From the NCBI GenBank assembly GCA_028583405.1, contig CM053246.1:8107605-8171604 (forward strand): a stretch of 64,000 bases of DNA. The letters are read 5' to 3'. The stretch comes from Pogonophryne albipinna. Its lineage: Eukaryota > Chordata > Actinopteri > Perciformes > Artedidraconidae. The position numbers and the translations under genes were made by a program. Shown here piece after piece: positions 56,640 to 64,000 of this stretch (position 1 is its first letter; every line of letters starts with the position of its first letter). The notes under the pieces were generated by a model. That model did not search any database. It saw nothing but the letters and a program-made list of their open reading frames with translations, and was not told the origin of the DNA.

Positions 56640-57381
56640 TGTCTCTTCCTTGCCTTTCTCTTTGAAAAGTCTTTGATTAGGTCATCAAAATCCAGATCCC
56701 TCACAAGATCAGACTCGATGGCCATCAAAGAAAGGGCTGAAAGTCTCTTCTGAGCCATGGTTGTCCTAAGTTGATGCGTTTAAGTTGTGAAAAGGACCTC
56801 TCACCCCCGCAGTTGGTTATAGGCAGTGTGAGAAAAATCCTGAACGCAACAAAAACATTGGGGAATGTTGTCTGTAGTCCATGTTTAAGCACCGTCTGCA
56901 GTCTGTTTGCAGGAGTGTTATCTGGCTCTGTGCTGACAAAAGCTCTAAACTGGATCAGCTCATCTCCTAATGACTTATCCAAGTCAGTAGGAGATGACGA
57001 GGAGAGAATATTGGCCCGTCTGCGGAGATCAGTGTCATCACAGCACATGTCAAATAGGACTCCAAAGTGATCATTTATGACTTTGTATGCATCCAGGCGT
57101 TTGCTAAGTCCTGAGCGCAACCTGTCAATAATTACATTGAATGTCTCAACCTGGAATTTTGTACTGCCAGTCAGTGCCACCTCGTGCTCCACTGTCTCGT
57201 CATCAAATACTCGTCTTTTACCAACACTGTGAGTCTCGTGCTGGTATGTCTGTGTCACGCCGGTGACGGCCCGGGCAGATGTCTCAAAGTCCGAAAATGT
57301 CCCTCGTAGTGATGCAACATAAGTGCGCAGCGATTCCAAAAGTCGCACAGCGGTCATTAGGTCAATGTCTTTCTTTTGCAA
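56640..57381 (-). pseudogene. hAT transposase C-terminal half (ZMYM/TTF-type)
   Basis: The transposase would cut and join transposon ends. The minus frame 57381-56725 (218 codons) covers part of the RNase-H-like core and the dimerisation domain. It has VETFNVIIDRLRSGLSKRL, then FLTLPITNCGGERSFSQLKR, in which the C-x-x-ERSFS block marks the hAT C-terminus of zinc-finger-MYM-like transposases. After GGERSFSQLKRI the frame is shifted, and the usual ending (MAQKRLSALSLMAIESDL) is in another frame down to about 56640. The N-terminal zinc finger and most catalytic residues are missing. It is a 5'-truncated, frameshifted relic. Confidence 0.75.
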
Positions 57382-57420
57382 GCCAGTGAGCGTGCGACGT
57401 CCTGTTCAGATGACGTCAAA

Positions 57421-57834
57421 TCCAACGGGATGCCATCAATAAACTACACAGAATCACACTACACTCCTACGCAATGATTACATTCAGGCAAACTTTAGAA
57501 TACAACCTCTTTGGACCAGTTCTTTTCCAAAACGCTATACATCCATTTTAATAGTTTTCAGGAAAATGACACTTTTTACCTAGACCCATACATTTTGTTA
57601 ATATTACATTTATCCTGTTAAAATGGTTTGTTGGCTCAGTCTGAACATATTGAACAATGATTATTAAATCAAAGTTTTATTTTATTTATTTTTTAAAACG
57701 CTATAAATCCATCCATTTTTTTTAATTGATGGTTTATGTCTTTTTTTTTAAACGAGAACATGCAACATATGATATCAGGGACTCATACTATAAATGAATA
57801 TAAATCAAATAACCTCTTTTGCTTAACTTCACAC
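57421..57834. other. AT-rich sequence, nothing recognised
   Basis: T-runs and no frames of interest. Confidence 0.55.
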
Positions 57835-58110
57835 ATCTCTCTCTCTCTCTCGCTCGCTCTCTCTCTCCAGACGATCTACAGCCTCTCTCTCTCCCTCTCT
57901 CTCCTCTTCACAGACCTACAGCCTCTCTCTCTCTCTCTCCTCTTCACAGACCCTCTCTCTCTCTCTCTCCCCCTCCTCTTTACAGACGATCTACAGCCTC
58001 TCTCTCTCTCTCTCTCCTCTTCACAGACCCTCTCTCTCTCTCTCTCCCCCTCCTCTTTACAGACGATCTACAGCCTCTCTCTCTCTCTCTCTCTCTCGTC
58101 TTTACAGACG
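57835..58110. repeat. (CT)n-based minisatellite
   Basis: CT runs are punctuated by CAGACGATCTACAGCC and CTCTTCACAGACC in a higher-order unit of roughly 75-80 bp. Ser/Leu-rich frames here are artefacts. Confidence 0.9.
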
Positions 58111-58326
58111 CCCTACAGTTTTTATTAACCTCAAAGCCATTAGGAGTCACACACACACACACACACAGCTTCCGTAGCCCTGCTCTATAGCAATGACATC
58201 AGTAGGCTAGTATACTTTCCATGTCACGTTAGCATGCTTATTAACAGCAGAAGATCTTTGTCGCAAGGGAGAAACCTACAAAAACGGTATTAAACTAGCA
58301 AATTCCGAAACGAAAGTTGTACTCAC

Positions 58327-58765
58327 CAAACACTTTAATCAAGGTCGCCTTGCAAACGGGAACCTTCTCTGGGTGACTGTTGCACAAGAGATTGTACTTG
58401 ACAGATACGTTCCGGTCTTTTTGTTTGTTTACGTCCTGAACTTTCGGACGCTTCCTTTTCACTTGCGTGATGTCCAGGAGATGAAGTATAGCCCGGTCCT
58501 GGTCAACCTTGTTTGGTTTTTCATACAAATGGTTGAAGTTCATCATCAGGTCGTCCGGTGACAGCTTCTCGGCCTGACAGAAACCTTTCGCAGCAGCTTT
58601 GTGTTGACATCCCACAGTCGGTATTAACGCGCTACCCGAGTGACGAACCTTCTTTTGTTGTTGTTTTTTGTGGTTTTCTTTGTCCAGTCGACGTTTTCTA
58701 CCCCCAGATGTAGGTCTCACTGGCTCATCCAGGCCATCAAAGGTGTTACAACAGTTTAAAGACAT
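58327..58765 (-). CDS. Candidate first coding exon, Lys-rich protein
   Basis: The minus-strand frame starts MSLNCCNTFDGLDEPVRPTS at 58765. A Lys/Arg-rich stretch (GGRKRRLDKENHKKQQQKK) could be a nuclear localisation signal. Further on are KLSPDDLMMNFNHLY, a short helix, and EKVPVCKATLIKVFG at the end. The frame stays open to 58295, but TTTG|GTGAGTAC at 58327/58326 is a near-consensus splice donor. The upstream sequence (58766-58900) is CG-richer with GGCGGCGCTC, as at a promoter. The VCKAxxxxxFG ending resembles the first part of a transposase-related protein group in fish and invertebrates, which I cannot name securely. Later exons would lie to the left, where none was recognised. Confidence 0.5.
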
Positions 58766-58799
58766 TTAAAGACTTATTTCGAAGACTGAATGAACATAA

Positions 58800-59827
58800 A
58801 CAAACCTCGACTCAGAGCGCCGCCATGTTGGATTGCATAGAACGCTCACCGAATTCTGATTGGTAGAGAGGACATATCGCGTTTAGGCTCAAAATAGGTT
58901 CGGCGCTTATCGCGGTATGGAAAGGAACTGCATCCTGCCGTACATTTTAAACAAGGATATATAGCGATTTGGCATGAAACGTTGATAGAGCAGTGAATAG
59001 GTTCAGTACACAGCAAAATGGCACGACAAACTCAATTTTTTTCAATTTGCCGTTTTTAGCATTTTGGAAAAGAACTCCTCATATGTTAAAGCATTTTGAG
59101 GGATCGCAAAGTCTGTAAAAGTGCTTTGAATCCATTTACATATATCTATAACCCTAACCATATGTCCATCTTATGATGTTGGTCAAATCAGACGCTCACA
59201 TACAAAGACAGTGATTGTTGCCTTGCTCCAGATGCATTCTTACCTGTATTCCCAACATATAACCCCTACAGAATACCAAGATGGACAACAGGTTCACTCT
59301 CTCCCTGCTTATTTCTATTTTGCCCCCTTACCTAAACCTATACATACATATATGTTTATCTTTTTTTTTTTTAAATGTGTATTCTTATTACTTACTACCC
59401 TACCCATTTTTCCTACCCTCAAACTAACTTTCCCCTACCCCCTGAATTACCCTCCCTTACTATAATTAATTTGTTCTCTTCTTTTTTCTTCTATAATTGT
59501 AATAATTTTGTATTTCTTAACATTTATTTTTAGGCTATATTTTTTGTCATATCCAAAATCAGTCAGTTTAAAATAAATCACAAGATAACCCTAACCCTCA
59601 CCCAGTTGCCAGTGTTTTAGACTTTTGGGTATTTTATTTCCCCTAACCTAAACCTAGCCATATGTCCATTTTATGATGTTGGTCAAATCAAGATTAGGGT
59701 TAGGGTTAAGGTGAAGTTTTTGTTTCACAAAATGTTCATTCGGAACTGCTAAACTTGTTATTAGGCTAGGGTTACCTGTATTACATAAAAACATACAACT
59801 GTGGTTACTCACGGGTTCAGTGATATC
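58800..59827. other. Promoter-side and intron-like sequence with a duplication
   Basis: CATATGTCCATCTTATGATG at about 59159 recurs with one change at about 59659, each followed by TTGGTCAAATCA. Next to the second copy is TTAGGGTTAGGGTTA, a short telomere-like run (59696-59710). No gene. Confidence 0.6.
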
Positions 59828-61131
59828 TAGGGATGGGTATCGTTAGGATTTTATCGATACCGGTACTGCTTATCGGTATTTTTTGATACTCTTATCGATA
59901 CTTTTCAATAATTTGGTGCTCAAAATTATAGAAATGAATACAAGATGTGAAGATTAAAGGTCATTTTATTGTAACTTTATTGCAGAAATAACTGTATAAC
60001 TTATACATTAGCTTCTCAGAAGCAGACAAAAATAAATAAAATAACTTAAAGGGGCCTGGCTCGCCCTATCATGCTTTTTGGGGTTTTCCCTCAGTCAGAG
60101 GATGAAAAGAGGCATTTTTTTTTTTAAATGTTTAACATTTGTAAATCAGTTAGATCTTTATCCAGACATTTCAAATGTAGCTCGACAAGAGATCCTTAAA
60201 ACATTGTCCTACAGTGACATCATGCAAAACTGTGATATGAAGAAATTGGTAAAAAGGCTAAAATGGCAAAAAGATAAAGACGAGTACGTATATTATTCTG
60301 GATTGTACTTTTAAATCATCACAAAATAAATGATGTGCTGAACTGAAACACATCAAAATGTGTCTGAAGGTTTAAACATAGAACTTGAGCTTAAAATATG
60401 TCAATTCCTAGTAAACGACCAACAATTGCTGAACCATACATTGAAACGTTGACCTTTAACAACATTTAAATGCAGTTTTCCAATTCACAATGACATCTGT
60501 AAGTTTAACTGATTTATAAAGCATTCAATGAAAGGCCAAATTATTATAGGTGTAGGAGCTCACATTAATACACTGTCAGTGTTAATAAACTAAAAAAAGA
60601 CAAGGCGATGTGCCTGCAAGACTTCACTCAGGTAAACAGCAGCTAACCTGCCCGCGAGCCTTCGCTCAGGTCACATTTACACACGGCGCGGCTGAAGCCC
60701 GCTAGCACTATTAGCACTAGCAGTATCGCTAGCAGCCACATTGTTTAGGCTGTCAAATACGCTGCACCGTTTTAGATTCAATGAGTGTCTCGTTTGCAAA
60801 TTCTTCATTAAGTTGCTTGTGTTACACCCTTTACAAGCAACTAATTAAGTACACAGATTGCACCTTGCACTATCGCCACTACATTTTTTAAAGTGCACCC
60901 AGACCTTCGATCGCTTCGCTCTGCCCGCCATGCCTGCGGGAGTCACACAACAATAATAAGAGCGCTGTTGAGAGAGATGAGTGGCATTTACTGTGGCCAA
61001 TCAGAGGGGTCTCAAACCGGATACATCACACCGGATGAGGGTTCCCAACCAACCAGAATGGTTTAAAGTTAAACTAAGGAAGTAGACGTAACACATACCG
61101 ATAGCAGCACCGTTTTCCCAGCGGCTCCCTA
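59828..61131. mobile_element. hAT-like element with perfect 8-bp TSD
   Basis: It starts TAGGGATGGGTATCGTTAGG and ends GCGGCTCCCTA, flanked by GTGATATC at 59820-59827 and 61132-61139. The length is 1304 bp. TATCGATACCGG-type motifs lie near the left end and ACACATACCGATAGC near the right. The terminal inverted repeat is short (TAGGGA). A small frame at 60078-60314 has no known domain. The interior also carries part of the GCCCTATCATGC repeat. Confidence 0.8.
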
Positions 61132-61140
61132 GTGATATCT

Positions 61141-62262
61141 CTATAGAGTGGCAAAGTCACGCCCATCTACTTCCAGTCCATGGGACCTTATTTTGGAAAA
61201 ATTATGTATTGAAGTCAATGGAGAGAGAAAACGTATATTTCAATCCCGTTTGGATTGTGTCATGAATTACACATATGATGTTTGTCAATCTTAAAAAATA
61301 ATTTCCATGTCAAAAAAGTCACAGTTTGTCGTGAAACTGTTGAAATATAAGACTATGAAAAATACGCAACAAGAAAGAGTACAAATCCCAGAGTCGCGTA
61401 AGTGATGTCATAACTGATGTCACAATTGTTTTCCTCCGCTAAATATAAGAGATAGCTAAGATAAGATAACTTTAACAAGATGCCTGTGAGCTTAGTATCA
61501 GGTTGTTATCATACCAGCAATGGGTATTGCTCGTTCTTTCGCTTCCCGTCTGATGAAAGGACCAGGAGTGGCTGGCTTGATCAAGTTAGCTACCTAGCTA
61601 GTAGCAAGTACGTTAGTTAGCATTACAGTCTTAGCCTTGTCATTTTTATTAGCCTTAACATGAAGTAACATTAAGTAACCCAAAATGTTAAACAGTAAGA
61701 GTAGTAGTCATATTTCGTGAACCCTTTGAAGAGTATACTGTCACACCGGTGTGATCATTCTATAATACACCATTTAAGCCCGGGGGAGAAATGCTAACGC
61801 TAACGCTACATTAGCATCGGCGATCTTTTGTACTTCATGCTATCTGCACAAATGGTTGACATTAAACATTAAAAAGATCAGGCAGTTCAGAGAGGCAGGC
61901 TGCTTTGCATGATATTCTTCTGGACGTGTTTCATTGTGTTGATAGTGAGGGTAGTCTATCACTTTTTTGACAAGACAGTAGTGACGGCCATCTTGGTGAC
62001 GTGTGTTGTTGTGAGAGTCTGTGAGACCAGAGATGTAGTTCATTAAGCGTTTCACACCAAAAAAATGTGTTACTTCACAGTTTTACGACACATTATTTTT
62101 TTTTTGACTTATCTTTTAAATTGACAAACATCATATGTGTAATTTGTGGCAAATGGGATCGAAAGATAATCTTTCTCTCTCCATTGACTTCAATACATAA
62201 TTTTTCGGAAATAAGGTCACATGGAGGTCCACCGGAAGGGGAGGGACTTCGCCACTCTATAG
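61141..62262. mobile_element. P-element-like transposon with ~200-bp inverted ends
   Basis: CTATAGAGTGGCAAAGTCAC at the left pairs with GACTTCGCCACTCTATAG at the right. The inverted homology runs to about 61340 and 62060 and includes ATTGAAGTCAATGGAGAGAG. The length is 1122 bp. The interior contains a THAP-domain relic, which together with the ends suggests a non-autonomous derivative of a P-like (THAP9-related) transposon. The flanks show no clear 8-bp TSD. Confidence 0.75.
61480..61620 (+). pseudogene. THAP-domain N-terminal exon relic
   Basis: A 46-codon frame starts MPVSLVSGCYHTSNGYCSFF and continues with RFPSDERTRSGWLDQV. It matches the beginning of THAP C2CH zinc fingers, the DNA-binding domain of P-like transposases: an MP start, a Cys, an FxRFP box and a W about 10 residues later. 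The first zinc-ligand Cys (around residue 5) is replaced by Leu, while Cys9 is kept. The rest of the domain, with the second ligand pair and the AVPTIF tail, is missing, either in a lost exon or deleted. Confidence 0.55.
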
Positions 62263-64000
62263 GCCGGTGTTTGAGATTGCAGAGTACTCCAGCCTCCTCC
62301 TTCAGTCCTTCAGCCTCTCCTGACTCACTGTGCTGAAGTTCTCATTAGATGATTCTTCAAAACATGAATTGCTGTGACCAAATGAAGTGCCAGTGCAGTG
62401 AGTGTTTCGAGAGGATGTGTAGTACATCTTACTTTAATGGAGGTCTTCTGAGTTTATCTCCATTCTTTGTGTGTTATACGTGGAAATCGTTAATCACTTA
62501 CAACAAGTATCTTCTTGGCAGTTGTTACAATTGAAGTAGAAAAAGCGATTATGGTCTTGGTAACAAAGGAAGAAAGTGTTGACATACTTTAGCAAACAAA
62601 AGGAGAAGGTCAATGGTTGCATCTACAAAGAAGGGCTTTAGCACCATTTTCTTTCTTTGGGAAAAATTGAATACGCAGTTTATGTTCTTATTTATTTCAT
62701 TGATAAAATACAAACTAACAACTAATTCCCAAACCTAGGGTAATGTCTTGATAACTTTCATTTTGTCTGACCAATATGCAATATCACTTTACTTTCACAT
62801 AGCACACAGAAAAGCAGCACATCGAGATTGTTTTCCAAGATTGAGGCAGTCATTATTAGATCGTTTCTGATAACTTTTTGGCAACATTGTTTAACCAAGT
62901 AACCTTTACTAAGTATATTTAATTTGCCTTGCCCAACTGTACCTGAAGCATACTTTAGATGCCTTTCTATGAATTATAAAAAGAAAAATCCTTGTTTATA
63001 ATATGGTGTTTTTCATAATCAATTTTTTCCAAAATCAAGTCAGTTTTGCTTCATTTTATGACAAATAGAACTGCAACGATCAAAAGACACACAGAAAAGC
63101 TACGGCCAACTATTATGAGAATCTATACATTGTTAAGAGTAATCTTTTAGTAAAATGCTGTTTTCAGCCTGTCGCATATGGAGATTTACAGCTTTTTATT
63201 TTTGCATCATATTAAAGTGAATATCTTTGAGTTTATCACATTGGGCTTTGAAAACTTGGATGGACATATTGTTCAAACATTTCAAATGACCAATGGATTC
63301 ATCAGTGAATCTAGAAATTACCGGCAGAGTTATTTGAAGAACTGCCAAATATACCGTACAAACCAAAATAAATTGTGTCAAAACTCACAACTTTCTGTCC
63401 CTTAGTCGATCAGTATCCCTTCGTACGAATCATGGCTATAATGCGTTGGCCTGGAGGATTCGGTCATGACGATCCAAGGTCATGTTAAGGTGTAATTGAA
63501 CATTTACAAAGAAAGGGAAACCTAAGCCACATTGTGACAAGTTTGTGTAATGAAGTTATGCTTATTATTGGCCTTTTGTCATCTTCTCAAGCTCTTATTG
63601 GGTTATCAGAGCATTTGGCTGTAGAGGACCATGTTGTATGTATGAATCACTGGCTGCGGTAACACACTTTGTTATTTTTCTCCTCCAAATGTAACCACCA
63701 TGATTGACCATTTCCATTGACAGATTAGTGCTCAATAACAGGATCTAAAGTCCAGTTTACATGCTCCAGAGTATTACCAAAGGATCATCCCTTTAGGGCG
63801 CAGAAGCCAGTTTGGAAATTAATTCAGTAATATTATGTGGCGAGTACCATCAGCCCCTTTGTGTATTTCCATTTGAAAGAATATCCAATATACTGAGAGT
63901 TGCGGGAAGATGGAGTCCTCGCCCTCCTCTTCTTCTGCGTTTTGTGTCGGTCCCTCAGGGTGTCGCTTTTAAAGCCTTCAAATCTTTTCACACATTTGTG
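62263..64000. other. Intron-like AT-rich sequence, nothing recognised
   Basis: Frames at 62349-62534 and 63178-63405 have no recognisable domain. No repeats with clear ends were found. Confidence 0.5.

Overview
The window looks like nuclear DNA of a teleost fish. It is AT-rich and intron-like, and it carries the repeat classes typical of teleosts: hAT elements with 8-bp target-site duplications (TSDs), an L2-type LINE with a GTCGCTTTGGATAAAAGCGT-like 3' tail, Ty3/gypsy pieces, endogenous retroviruses, foldback elements and long CA/GT microsatellites. I see no complete host protein-coding gene. The only host-like signals are a CpG-rich candidate promoter and 5'UTR exon on the + strand (about 49.16-49.82 kb) and a candidate first coding exon with a consensus splice donor on the - strand (58.33-58.77 kb).

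Layout. 1-3.8 kb: a defective Ty3/gypsy fragment fused to a 5'-truncated LINE, both on the - strand. 3.9-6.7 kb: a 2.8-kb element with about 150-bp inverted ends and an L2 tail inside. 7.3-8.5 kb: a GC-rich block and a LINE ORF1 relic. 9.3-10.7 kb: an internally deleted BED-finger hAT. 11.3-12.5 kb: an L2 LINE (-). 13.6-16.7 kb: hAT elements. 16.7-18.1 kb: a LINE RT relic (+).

18.1-38.3 kb is the centrepiece, a Russian-doll nest in which most levels are dated by their own TSDs. An old hAT (18096-38266, TSD AGGATAAG) was hit by a minus-strand endogenous retrovirus, ERV-A (18750-36094, TSD CTGC). ERV-A was hit by a plus-strand LTR element, ERV-B (21428-31080, TSD ACGAT). ERV-B carries a 1.4-kb DNA element (24396-25781, flanked by CTTGT), which contains a further MITE-like repeat. 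Two more insertions (36180-37300, TSD CCCTACAC; 37954-38227, near-perfect 8-bp TSD) hit the old hAT independently. ERV-B has nearly identical 436-bp LTRs, a serine-tRNA-like primer site and a broken gammaretrovirus-like env, but I cannot find gag or pol in the space where they should be.

38.4-49 kb holds a dispersed teleost repeat, a 2.1-kb foldback with a 6-bp TSD, a 1.3-kb cluster of GC-rich minisatellites running into a long minus-strand ORF, and several MITE-like elements with inverted ends. 49-64 kb is mostly intron-like sequence with the two host-like exon candidates, a double-hairpin foldback (53.3-54.5 kb), a hAT transposase relic (56.7-57.4 kb), CT-rich satellite, a 1.3-kb hAT with perfect TSDs (59.8-61.1 kb), and a P-element-like transposon with a THAP-domain relic (61.1-62.3 kb).

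The recognisable genes do not form a pathway. They are parts of mobile elements at different stages of decay. All family names rest on motifs read by eye, and no database search was possible.
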